Shown in pieces: positions 46,985-59,555 of a stretch of DNA of 64,000 nucleotides (within the stretch, counting starts at the first letter, position 1; the number at the start of each line of letters is the position of its first letter). Both the position numbers and the translations under genes were made by a program. This stretch comes from Limnanthes douglasii subsp. nivea (Eukaryota > Streptophyta > Magnoliopsida > Brassicales > Limnanthaceae). Location of the stretch: the NCBI GenBank assembly GCA_036936605.1, contig JAUPFV010000003.1:144740997-144804996 (forward strand), read 5' to 3'. The notes beneath the pieces were generated by a model. That model saw only the letters and a program-made list of their open reading frames with translations. It searched no databases and was not told the origin of the DNA.

Positions 46985-47242
46985 TCAAATTATTTTCTAT
47001 TGATAAGTCTTTTAAAAATTTGTACGCGTATTAAAAAATATAATGATTGGTTTTGATTTTACAAAAAAATAGTTATAAATTTACTTGCATAACTTTCATT
47101 GAAAACAACAATATAAAAAAACCACTACAAAATAAAAAAATAGAATACATAATAAAATTGCATTGAAATTCTAAAACGAAAATTATTTTGAAACAAAAAA
47201 AATACTTCTAAAATGACCCATATTATGGAATGAAAGAAGTAC
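46985..47242. mobile_element. Stowaway-like MITE 2 (left edge uncertain)
   Basis: The right end, ATGACCCATATTATGGAATG and then AAAGAAGTA, reads inwards like a Stowaway terminus. The left edge near 46985 is approximate. Confidence 0.4.
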
Positions 47243-47506
47243 TACTTCCTATATCCATCACGTTAAAGGTTTTTTGTACATTTATTAAAAAATCTAATTA
47301 TTAGTTTTGAAGGCGTAATTTTTTTTAATTTTCCATAAATAATTTTTCAATTTAAGCCCTATAATTTTTTTTTAATAAATAATAAAATAGTCAAAGATAT
47401 AAATAATAAAAGAATAATTAGTACACTCTTAGAAAATAAAAACAATTATTTTGAAACAATCAATTTTCTCGAGAATTATATCAAAATATGAGACAGAAGA
47501 AGTAAT
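47241..47506. mobile_element. Stowaway-like MITE 3
   Basis: The left end TACTTCCTATATCCATCAC and the right end, read inwards as TACTTCTTCTGTCTCATATT, form imperfect inverted repeats of the Stowaway type. It abuts MITE 2. Confidence 0.5.
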
Positions 47507-48539
47507 AAGATTTCACATATGATACTATATTTTTAAACTTCGTTTTACCACCATTTCCTTAAACGTCATGATATTTCTATTTCGTATAAAAATGATATTT
47601 CTATTTCGTATAAAAAAAAGATAGAGAACCTTTATGGAGATTGAATTATTTTATATCCCCTATTTTAATCTTAAGAAAGGTTATCTTTTATTTTCTAGTA
47701 TAAGTAAGAGTAAGATATTCCTCAACAGTTACGAAGCACGAAGTGAAGATCTTTTGTGTTAAAGTATATTGGTTTTCATTTAAATCTTTGTATTTCTCTT
47801 TTATCTTTGTATTTGCGTTCGTAGGAGCGCACATGCTTGTCTTTGGATTTATTCCAAAAAGGCCTCTTACTAGTTGAGGTTGGTACACAGTTATATACAC
47901 TTTGTGTTCAATCTTGGCAATGTGGGAGTGTGGTTCTTCAATGCGATGAAGTTTATTATTCACTATCTTTATCGTTAAAGATGTCTAACGTGACAAGTAA
48001 CGGCGGTAGGGGTGCCGATTACGATAGAATTTTCATATGTAGTGCAATAGAATAAGGTGGGATTTATTGTTAGTTTTTAGGGCTACGGTAGTTATAATCA
48101 CGATAGAATACGGTCACGTCTTCATAGTTACAAACGATAAGATTATGAGTTTTATTTTATTTTTGTAAAAAATAATGTATAGCATTATTGTTTGATAAAT
48201 AAGTTATTATAGTTTGTATATTAATATAAAATTTATAAATTTATTATTATATTTAGATTATTATTAAAATATGATTATACATACTATAAGAGTTGTTATA
48301 TTTTGATAGTTACTTAGTTAATAATAAAATAATTGTTATAGACTTATATTTGATTATACTATAACTTGTTATAGTTTTTTTATTTTTATAAGTAGTAAAA
48401 AAATTATGATAAGTTGTTATATGATGAGATTGAAGAATACAATATAAATTTTATCGATTAGAGCATTTCACAGGTTATACTTTTGGGAGTAATGAGTTTT
48501 ACAAATGTTCTCAAATTGAATTATCACATTACAAACTCT
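47507..48539. other. Stretch without a recognised gene
   Basis: Overlapping short frames on both strands at 47688-48055 show no domain. The part near 47870-47960 (GTTGGTACACAG, TGTGGGAGTGTGG) could be LTR material, but I cannot prove it. The rest is AT-rich. Confidence 0.4.
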
Positions 48540-50430
48540 ATTATAAATGTCATTTCCAATAATATTTTGTCATCCTCATCAAGATATTCATCATTACATC
48601 TCGCATAAGCTTCGATCATAAGGTTTTCTTCAACATATGTTGGAGATTCATCAAACATATCCTTTGGATTTTCTTCCATTTTATACTTTTAGTCTTGCAT
48701 TGTATGATTCATCTCACTCCATCCTTCGATTGCAACAAACACTCCAAGTGCCCGACATGTCAATCTTTTTCGTTTAGTCGTTTATTGCAGCCTGACGTGA
48801 CTAAACATACATTCATTTGTCATTGTAGACATGTAGTGAAAAATTCTCTCTACCTAACCTGCAAGGAATAAGAAACTCATCTTCCTTCGAATTCCACCAC
48901 CTTAAAATATCAAGTGGGTTGTTCTAGGCATAATGATGTAACTCAAATTGAGTGTTCAAATATTTTCCCACTTTATTGTCGATTTCATGAGTTTCTCTTG
49001 TCACCCCACTATTTAGTATTATCATTTTAACAGAGTTAATGCAACTTCTGCCTCTCCCTCTATTACTACTACTAATACTCACTACATTTGAAGATCTAAC
49101 ATTTATATTCCTCCCATACTTTCCAACATATTCATTATATATTATATGAAGATAAACATCAATTATTATAGTATATACATAATGGTCATGGATAATATCA
49201 GGATATTGTCTGGCTTTATAAATATAAGTAGCTAAAAAGGCAAAACCCGACCATTTTTTTTAAAAGGATATACATGCACATAATAAGATAAGTGTATGAG
49301 ATATGATGAAAATACTTAATAAATTTTTCTCCATATTGGGTACCATGTCGCGACATACATTCTTATCCCTATATTTATTCATATGCATGACAAGATTAGT
49401 AATTTCATAAACGGTCAAGTGAATGTTAAGAGTATATCAGGTAAAAAAAATTAGTTGTATCATTAAACAACCTCAAGTAGCTTATGTCTATTGTAAAACA
49501 GAGAAATCTCATTTACATACATATAAGCACGTGCAAGAAGATTATATGAAGAGTTCCATCTAGTTTCGACATCTAAAACTAGTTTTTTGTATGTCTTTAC
49601 ACTAGCCTTAATAATTTTTCTCCATTATTTTTAAGACCCAAGGTGGAGCATAGTAGGACCCCATGTTTAATAAGATTGATTTAATCCTTAGTTGGTATAC
49701 TTAATCTATCTTTTGCAACCAATTGAGTATATGACATAAACATTTAGTGTGAAAGATTTTAGGAAATATAGGATTGTAATCATTTTTTAGATACTCAATA
49801 GCTCTCCCATTCGCAAATGAATTATCTAAAGAAATAGACATAATTTTATTTTTAATTTGAATATCATTCATATACTCTAACATATTATCTTTAATTACAG
49901 CAACAGTGTGCTTGCCAATAGATTGAAAATACATAACTCTTCTTTGGAGTTTCATTAAGAAACAATCCAATGTAAGGTAACACACATTATATCAAGCTCA
50001 CTAAATATCGATATATCACTAATCAAAGAAATATTCCATACAAAACTAACATAGTGTCATAAATGATTTGTTTATTTGTATTATATTCTAAATTTTATGA
50101 TCTTATAGAGGTATGTGGAATGCGTGTAGATCTTGGGTTTACCGTACTATACATCCAATTAGCATATCTTTAATTTTCATAAAAATTGAATGGTTGTGAA
50201 GTAGCAAGAACATATATAATGGTTTATTTCATATATATACTTTAATTAAAAAAGAATAATCGGTTTGAGGATCTATGGATTTATTCTTTTTTTCATAAAT
50301 TTTAGAGGGATAAAAAAGGTTATGCATAGTTAAGTATCTAGACATATGCCCACTATCGTATTTTATTTTTCTAGTCTTATAGTTACATGCCTTTTTACAA
50401 TGATTACACTTAGTTATATGCTTTTAATGA
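48540..50430 (-). pseudogene. BED-finger hAT transposase relic (RICESLEEPER type)
   Basis: On minus, near 50410-50330, KCNHCKKACNYKTRK followed by HMSRYLTMH fits a BED zinc finger. At 49985-49701 lies the core block: IKNKIMSISLDNSFANGRAI, EYLKNDYNPIF, and FHTKCLCHILNWLQ. Near 48920-48860 LDILRWWNSKEDEF marks the C-terminal dimerisation part. Long degraded gaps lie between. The protein family moves hAT elements by cut and paste; this copy is dead. Confidence 0.75.
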
Positions 50431-50465
50431 GACCTAAATAATTGGCGTTAAAGTACAATATTTTT

Positions 50466-52040
50466 TTAGTCGAGTATATCAGTCAAAACCTTCAATAATC
50501 TATACATATTCATCCTCAAAATAAACATATGTTCTAGATTATTCCATTCCCCCGAACTCAACATCCTCAAGAAACTTTGTCGCCCCGTTTTAAAAATACT
50601 ACCAATGAGAGGATCATAAAACTTAAAACCCATATAATATTCTGAATAACTAATAAAGAAGCAACTAATCATTTTTAGGTCTAATTTATTTTCTTGAGGT
50701 TTGTATTCTATTTCCTCACCTGGACACCCCCATATATGAAGATGCTTTAAATTGGGCGTGCACTCATTCCACAACTTATATAGAGTTCTAACGGTTTCCT
50801 TAGTGGGTGCTCTATTGACTATGCATACGACATATTCAATAGCTTCCCTCTAGAGAAATAATGGTAGAGTTAAGTTACTTATCATACTTCTAACCATATC
50901 ATTTACTGTATTGTTTCGTTAGTACACCATTCATGCAAGGTGAACCCGGTATTGTATATTAAGGGACTATTCCACACTCCTCTACGTATTTTACGAATGG
51001 CCCTTGACGTTGTTCACCCGACCCATCATATCTACTATAGTATTTCACCATCATAGTTATATCTAATACCCTCAGTGTTTTACCTAATTGTTTTTCAAAT
51101 TTGGTTCTAAAAGCTTTGAGCTTTTATAGGCCTTTTAGCTTCTTATCAAAGAGGCAAAGGTATCTGAAGCGAGAAAAATCATCTATAATGATATGAATCA
51201 CTGTAACATGTTTCATGATTCCTTTAGAAATGGTCCAAAATATCATAAGGAATCAAAGGGACCATATAAACCTTCACCTACAAGCTTTTGCATTCTTACT
51301 TTGGGTATATGACCTAATCGTCTATGCCACAGTTGAGAGATGTTTTTGGTTTTATTAATCTTATTTGGTACAAGTTATGCATTTATAGAAATTTATTTTA
51401 TTAAAAGTATTTAATAAATAGAAGTTATGTTTCTTTATCAAACTTCTGTGACCAACAATTATATCACTTTAAGAGAGAGTTAATTCATTATTTCCTAAAA
51501 GACAAGAATATACATACATACCTAAAAGAGATCAAGTTCCTTCAAAAAGTAATAACAAACACAAATTTCCAACACTTGTCATGATCTCGTGTCAGTTGTG
51601 AAGATAAATCTTCCATCCTCACTTAACCTCATGCTCCTTAACGAACCCTGTAGAGAAATACAAACATGATTCATTGCATCTGAGTCAACCCACCTTGTAT
51701 TCTTTTCCATATAAATTAGATTAAATTTTGAAACAATTAAATATGTGAGATTATCTTTTCTTAGCATGTAATCTCTACATTTCTCACAGTCCTTCTTGAG
51801 ATGCTATTTCTCTACATTTCGACAAACTATTGATTATTGAGGATTTTTCTTCTTAGCCAGACCTTGGTATGTTCCTTTTCCATCAAGCTTCCGCTTTGGC
51901 CCCATCCCCTTCTTGGATACTATGATACTCATTTCAAAAAACTTCCATTTAAGCTTTCCTCCTTTGTACTATCAATTTATTGATTGTCCACTTATCTTAT
52001 ATGCAATTTTAAAAAGACTGGAAATGCTTAAACTTTCCCG
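50466..52040 (-). pseudogene. Copia gag-protease-integrase relic
   Basis: On minus, from 52040: the gag end (KKGMGPKRKLDGKGTYQGLA near 51905), a broken zinc knuckle (C-R-N-V-E-K then HLKKDC near 51800), and protease start WVDSDAMNHVCISLQGS, where consensus DSGAT reads DSDAM. GAG-pre-integrase follows, LWHRRLGHIPKVRMQKLVGE near 51330. Integrase fragments come near 51180-50900, with the connecting LKHLHIWGCPGEEIEYKP and LIGSIFKTGRQSFLR blocks at 50774-50466. No RT is seen. Upstream of gag lies the 824-bp array rather than the rest of gag. Confidence 0.8.
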
Positions 52041-52060
52041 AGAACGACTAAAAAATGAAC

Positions 52061-55000
52061 CACATCAAACATTTTTCAAGAAAACATAACTTTATTTTAT
52101 TTAAATTTATTGCAATCATAAACATGTCCAGAATATACTCTCGGATAATATATGCTCCAGATTATTTCTTGGCAGCTATCTCATCAATGAGGCGTTGTAC
52201 CTCTACATTTGTATTATTAACATATTCTCTCTTAACTTCCATAAGAAAATATGAATCAATGATATCATCTTGAGGTGTAAACCCATGTAATGCAACTGGT
52301 ATACCTTGAAGCATTATGACCAAAGATAATGGATTAGACGTTTCTCAATTGCTATATTTTTTGGTTTCCTCAAGTTAACTTTCCTGAGTTAGAGCACATG
52401 GTTTGGATTTCATTAATGCATGGTCATAGTTATGACAAATCCAGTACAACTCCATATCCTCTTTTCATTAGGTAAAATTTAAGCCATCCAATATTAGGGG
52501 TTCGTTCCCCACCAAAGTATAACCCAAAATATTAACTGGAAAAAGTAACAACATACAACACATAATAAATTTTGAGAGCTGATTAATCAAATACAAATAT
52601 TAACCTTTCGTAGAGCTAAAAACATGTCAAGTTAAATTAATCCCATAAACCTTTTGAGATCCTAGTAACCTCAAAGAGATTAATTAACATTCGAGAAGGC
52701 CGATTAAATGATTGAGTGATTCACTTACCAAAATCTGAAACCTTAGTCATGTATATCCATTTCACACATAAATAAGTTATTGCACAAAGAAATACAACAA
52801 ATGAAGATGCCCAAACACTTCATCATATGAAACAAATCAATATATATTAAATTGATTTTTTTTTATTTTTTGAAAAACCAAAAACACACATCAAACATTT
52901 TTCAAGAAAACATACCTTTATTTTATTTAAATTTATTGCAATCATAAACATGTCCAGAATATACTCTCGGATAATATATGCTCCAGATTATTTCTTGGCA
53001 GCTATCTCATTAATGAGGCGTTGTACCTCTACATTTGTATTATTAACATATTCTCTCTTAACTTCCATGAGAAAATATGAATCAATGATATCATCTTGAG
53101 GTGTTAACCCATGTAATGCAACTGGTATACCTTGAAGCATTATGACCAAAGATAATGGATTAGACGTTTCTCAATTGTTATATTTTTTGGTTTCCTCAAG
53201 TTAACTTTCCTGAGTTAGAGCACATGGTTTGGATTTCATTAATGTATGGTCATAGTCATGACAAATCCAGTACAACTCCATATCCTCTTTTCATTAGGTA
53301 AAATTTAAGCCATCCAATATTAGGGGTTCGTTCCCCACCAAAGTATAACCCAAAATATTAACTGGAAAAAGTAACAACATACAACACATAATAAATTTTG
53401 AGAGCTGATTAATCAAATCCAAATATTAACCTTTCGTAAAGCTAAAAACATGTCAAGTTAAATTAATCCCATAAACCTTTTGAGATCCTAGTAACCTCAA
53501 AGAGATTAATTAACATTCGAAAAGGCCGATTAAATGATTGAGTGATTCACTTACCAAAATATGAAACCTTAGTCATGTATATCCATTTAACACATAAATA
53601 AGTTATTGCACAAAGAAATACAACAAATGAAGATGCCCAAACACTTCATCATATGAAACAAATCAATATATATTAAATTGATTTTTTTTATATTTTTTGA
53701 AAAACCAAAAACACACATCAAACATTTTTCAAGAAAATATACCTTTATTTTATTTAAATTTATTGCAATCATAAACATGTCCAGAATATACTCTCGGATA
53801 ATATATGCTCCAGATTATTTCTTGGCAGCTATCTCATTAATGAGGCGTTGTACCTCCACATTTGTATTATTAACATATTATCTCTTAACTTCCATGAGAA
53901 AATATGAATCAATGATATCATCTTGAGGTGTAAACCCACGTAATGCAACTGGTATACCTTGAAGCATTATGACCAAAGATAATGGATTAGACGTTTCTCA
54001 GTTGTTATATTTTTTGGTTTCCTCAAGTTAACTTTCCTGAGTTAGAGCACATGGTTTGGATTTCATTAATGCTTGGTCATAGTCATGACACATCCAGTAC
54101 AACTCCGTATCCTCTTTTCATTAGGTAAAATTTAAGCCATCCAATATTAGGGGTTCGTTCCCCACCAAAGTATAACCCAAAATATTAACTGGAAAAAGTA
54201 ACAACATACAACACATAATAAATTTTGAGAGCTGATTAATCAAATCCAAATATTAACCCTTCGTAGAGCTAAAAACATATCAAGTTAAATTAATCCCATA
54301 AACATTTTGAGATCCTAGTAACCTCAAAGAGATTAATTAACATTCCATAAGGCCGATTAAATGATTGAGTGATTCACTTACCAAAATCTGAAACCTTAGT
54401 CATGTATATCCATTTAACACATAAATAAGTTATTGCACAAAGAAATACAACAAATGAAGATGCCCAAACACTTCATCATATGAAACAAATCAATATATAT
54501 TAAATTGATTTTTTTTTATATTTTTTGGAAAACCAAAAACACACATCAAACAATTTTCAAGAAAATAGACCTTTATTTTATTTAAATTTATTGCAATCAT
54601 AAACATGTCCAGAATATACTGTCGGATAATATATGCTCCAGATTATTTCTTGGCAGCTATCTCATTAAAGAGGCGTTGTACCTCCACATTTGTATTATTA
54701 ACATATTCTCTCTTAACTTCCATGAGAAAATATGAATTAATGATATCATCTTGAGGTGTAAACCCACGTAATGCAACTGGTAAGCATTATGACCAAAGAT
54801 AATGGATTAGACGTTTCTCAATTGTTATATTTTTTGGATTCCTCAAGTTAACTTTCCTGAGTTAGAGCACATGGTTTGGATTTCATTAATGCATGGTCAT
54901 AGTCATGACAAATCCAGTACAACTCCATATCCTCTTTTCATTAGGTAAAATTTAAGCCATCCAATATTAGGGGTTCGTTCCCCACCAAAGTATAACCCAA

Positions 55001-58000
55001 AATATTAACTGGAAAAAGTAACAACATACAACACATAATAAATTTTGAGAGCTGATTAATCAAATCCAAATATTAACCTTTCGTAGAGCTAAAAACATGT
55101 CAAGTTAAATTAATCCCATAAACCTTTTGAGATCCTAGTAACCTCAAAGAGATTAATTAACATTCCAGAAGGCCGATTAAATGATTGAGTGATTCACTTA
55201 CCAAAATCTGAAACCTTAGTCATGTATATCCATTTAACACATAAATAAGTTATTGCACAAAGAAATACAACAAATGAAGATGCCCAAACACTTCATCATA
55301 TGAAACAAATCAATATATATTAAATTGATTTTTTTTATATTTTTTGAAAAACCAAAAACACACATCAAACATTTTTCAAGAAAATATACCTTTATTTTAT
55401 TTAAATTTATTGCAATCATAAACATGTCCAGAATATACTCTTGGATAATATATGCTCCAGATTATTTCTTGGCAGCTATCTCATTAATGAGGCGTTGTAC
55501 CTCTACATTTGTATTATTAACATATTCTCTCTTAACTTCCATGAGAAAATATGAATCAATGATATCATCTTGAGGTGTAAACCCACGTAATGCAACTGGT
55601 ATACCTTGAAGCATTATGACCAAAGATAATGGATTAGACGTTTCTCAATTGTTATATTTTTTGGTTTCCTCAAGTTAACTTTCCTGAGTTAGAGCACATG
55701 GTTTGGATTTCATTAATGCATGGTCATAGTCATGACAAATCCAGTACAACTCCATATCCTCTTTTCATTAGGTAAAATTTAAGCCATCCAATATTAGGGG
55801 TTCGTTCCCCACCAAAGTATAACCCAAAATATTAACTGGAAAAAGTAACAACATACAACACATAATAAATTTTGAGAGCTGATTAATCAAATCCAAATAT
55901 TAACCTTTCGTAGTGCTAAAAACATGTCAAGTTAAATTAATTCCATAAACCTTTTGAGATCCTAGTAACCTCAAAGAGATTAATTAACATTCGAGAAGGC
56001 CGATTAAATGATTGAGTGATTCACTTACCAAAATCTGAAACCTTAGTCATGTATATCCATTTAACACATAAATAAGTTATTGCACAAAGAAATACAACAA
56101 ATGAAGATGCCCAAACACTTCATCATATGAAACAAATCAATATATATTAAATTGATTTTTTTTATATTTTTTGGAAAACCAAAAACACACATCAAACATT
56201 TTTCAAGAAAATATACCTTTATTTTATTTAAATTTATTGCAATCATAAACATGTCCAGAATATACTCTCGGATAATATATGCTCCAGATTATTTCTTGGC
56301 AGCTATCTCATTAATGAGGCGTTGTACCTCCACATTTGTATTATTAACATATTCTCTCTTAACTTCCATGAGAAAATATGAATCAATGATATCATCTTGA
56401 GGTGTAAACCCGCGTAATGCAACTGGTAAGCATTATGACCAAAGATAATGGATTAGACGTTTCTCAATTGTTATATTTTTTGGTTTCCTCAAGTTAACTT
56501 TCCTGAGTTGGAGCACATGGTTTGGATTTCATTAATGCATGGTCATAGTCATGACAAATCCAGTACAACTCCATATCCTCTTTTCATTAGGTAAAATTTA
56601 AGCCATCCAATATTAGGGTTTCGTTCCCCACCAAAGTATAACCCAAAATATTAACTGGAAAAAGTAACAACATACAACACATAATAAATTTTGAGACCTG
56701 ATTAATCAAATCCAAATATTAACCTTTCGTAGAGCTAAAAACATGTCAAGTTAAATTAATCCCATAAACCTTTTGAGATCCTAGTAACCTCAAAGAGATT
56801 AATTAACATTCCAGAAGGCCGATTAAATGATTGAGTGATTCACTTACCAAAATCTGAAACCTTAGTCATGTATATCCATTTAACACATAAATAAGTTATT
56901 GCACAAAGAAATACAACAAATGAAGATGCCCAAACACTTCATCATATGAAACAAATCAATATATATTAAATTGATTTTTTTTATATTTTTTGAAAAACCA
57001 AAAACACACATCAAACATTTTTCAAGAAAATATACCTTTATTTTATTTAAATTTATTGCAATCATAAACATGTCCAGAATATACTCTCGGATAATATATG
57101 CTCCAGATTATTTCTTGGCAGCTATCTCATTAATGAGGCGTTGTACCTCTACATTTGTATTATTAACATATTCTCTCTTAACTTCCATGAGAAAATATGA
57201 ATCAATGATATCATCTTGAGGTGTAAACCCACGTAATGCAACTGGTATACCTTGAAGCATTAGGACCAAAGATAATGGATTAGACGTTTCTCAATTGTTA
57301 TATTTTTTGGTTTCCTCAAGTTAACTTTCCTGAGTTAGAGCACATGGTTTGGATTTCATTAATGCATGGTCATAGTCATGACAAATCCAGTACAACTCCA
57401 TATCCTCTTTTCATTAGGTAAAATTTAAGCCATCCAATATTAGGGGTTCGTTCCCCACCAAAGTATAACCAAAAATATTAACTGGAAAAAGTAACAACAT
57501 ACAACACATAATAAATTTTGAGAGCTGATTAATCAAATCCAAATATTAACCTTTCGTAGAGCTAAAAACATGTCAAATTAAATTAATCCCATAAACCTTT
57601 TGAGATCCTAGTAACCTCAAAGAGATTAATTAACATTCGAGAAGGCCGATTAAATGATTGAGTGATTCACTGACCAAAATCTGAAACCTTAGTCATGTAT
57701 ATCCATTTAACACATAAATAAGTTATTGCACAAAGAAATACAACAAATGAAGATGCCCAAACACTTCATCATATGAAACAAATCAATATATATTAAATTG
57801 ATTTTTTTTATATTTTTTGAAAAACCAAAAACACACATCAAACATTTTTCAAGAAAACATACCTTTATTTTATTTAAATTTATTGCAATCATAAACATGT
57901 CCAGAATATACTCTCGGATAATATATGCTCCAGATTATTTCTTGGCAGCTATCTCATTAATGAGGCGTTGTACCTCTACATTTGTATTATTAACAAATTC

Positions 58001-58654
58001 TCTCTTAACTTCCATGAGAAAATATGAATCAATGATATCATCTTGAGGTGTAAACCCGCGTAATGCAACTGGTAAGCATTATGACCAAACATAATGGATT
58101 AGACGTTTCTCAATTGTTATATTTTTTGGTTTCCTCAAGTTAACTTTCCTGAGTTAGAGCACATGGTTTGGATTTCATTAATGCATGGTCATAGTCATGA
58201 CAAATCCAGTACAACTCCATATCCTCTTTTCATTAGGTAAAATTTAAGCCATTCAATATTAGGGGTTCGTTCCTCACCAAAGTATAACCCAAAATATTAA
58301 CTGGAAAAAGTAACAACATACAACACATAATAAATTTTGAGAGCTGATTAATCAAATCCAAATATTAACCTTTCGTAAAGCTAAAAACATGTCAAGTTAA
58401 ATTAATCCCATAAACCTTTTGAGATCCTAGTAACCTCAAAGAGATTAATTAACATTCCAGAAGGCCGATTAATTGATTGAGTGATTCACTTACCAAAATA
58501 TGAAACCTTAGTCATGTATATCCATTTAACACATAAATAAGTTATTGCACAAAGAAATACAACAAATGAAGATGCCCAAACACTTCATCATATGAAACAA
58601 ATCAATATATATTAAATTAATTTTTTTTATATTTATTGAAAAACCAAAAACACA
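52061..58654. repeat. Tandem array, eight units of about 824 bp
   Basis: Units start at 52061, 52887, 53714, 54542, 55361, 56188, 57007 and 57834, each with CACATCAAACA(T/A)TTTTCAA. Lengths are 826, 827, 828, 819, 827, 819, 827 and 821. Units are very similar. Units 4, 6 and 8 share an 8-bp deletion (at about 54784, 56430 and 58076) and the variant CCAGAAGG; units 1, 5 and 7 have CGAGAAGG, unit 2 CGAAAAGG and unit 3 CCATAAGG. So units 4 to 8 alternate between two types. I recognise no gene, but a 50-codon minus-strand frame starting MLQGIPVALHG is kept in units without the deletion. Confidence 0.95.
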
Positions 58655-59227
58655 GCATGTTGTTGTTGTCATTGGACGATCCGCCCAACCATCAATTGTG
58701 GTTGCTGTCACTTATCATTTTCCCACCTAGCACCCCCCGTTGTTGTCATCGCGACATCAATGGGTTAAGGTTTCTTTGCAAGTCGCAACGTTCATCCACA
58801 TCGACAACAATTCGTTGGCCAAAATGAAGGTCGTCGGACAAACTTTGATCAATAATAAAATGAAGGGTTACCCATTCGATGAGCCTATTTCCCAATAGGT
58901 TTGATTTAATTTGTTAAATTAGGGTATGGTTGATGCTAAATTTAGGAGAAACTTTTCATCCGTGAACTGAATCCTGATTTAAAAGAAACAAAATACTAAA
59001 TAATTTGTATACAATATATTTATTCAAAAATAAATTTAACACAAAACATACTTTAATATGAATAAATCATTGTATACATACTTTTCATATAAACCTTAAA
59101 TCAATATCCTAACAAGTTAATTAATAAATTAATCTCAATGGTAACAATTTTTTACATAAAGAAAAACATATTTTGGTTTAACTATAGTTTTACATTCAGT
59201 TTATCTTACGAATTATAAGAGAGTTTT

Positions 59228-59555
59228 GGATCTGATACCAATTGATAGAACTAATTAAATTGCATCAAGTTAGTCTATCAAACATGGAGAATATTGAACC
59301 ATCAATAGGATTTACTAATAAATTGAACTTACATTTTGTTTGCTACTATCCATAATCTTGTTTGAATATTTACTTCAAATTCATGATTGCTTAAGTCATG
59401 CTTGGAGTTCTTGAAGTTCTTGTTCTTTTATAATAGTTGTTAGTCTTCCTCTCAATAAAATGGTGACTATCTTTTTGAGTTTACATTAAAGAAATGACTA
59501 AAATCTAGTCTTAATTTTATAGACAAATACAATAAGAAACCCTAGTTGTATAAAG
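59228..59555 (-). mobile_element. Copia-type primer-binding site and LTR edge (copy B)
   Basis: Identical to copy A at 688-1015. The orientation (minus, LTR on the right) agrees with the copia relic at 50466-52040. One copia element may therefore span both, with the array between its primer site and gag. Confidence 0.45.

Noticed and set aside
53587..58046. Repeated short open frames on both strands of the array (63 and 82 codons) as a gene family
   Set aside because: They recur only because the unit recurs. They lie antisense to one another in AT-rich sequence and show no domain or splice context.
52061..58654. Regularly spaced repeats that could suggest a CRISPR array
   Set aside because: Whole 824-bp units are repeated with no short repeat and unique spacer pattern, no cas genes are present, and the DNA is from a plant nucleus.
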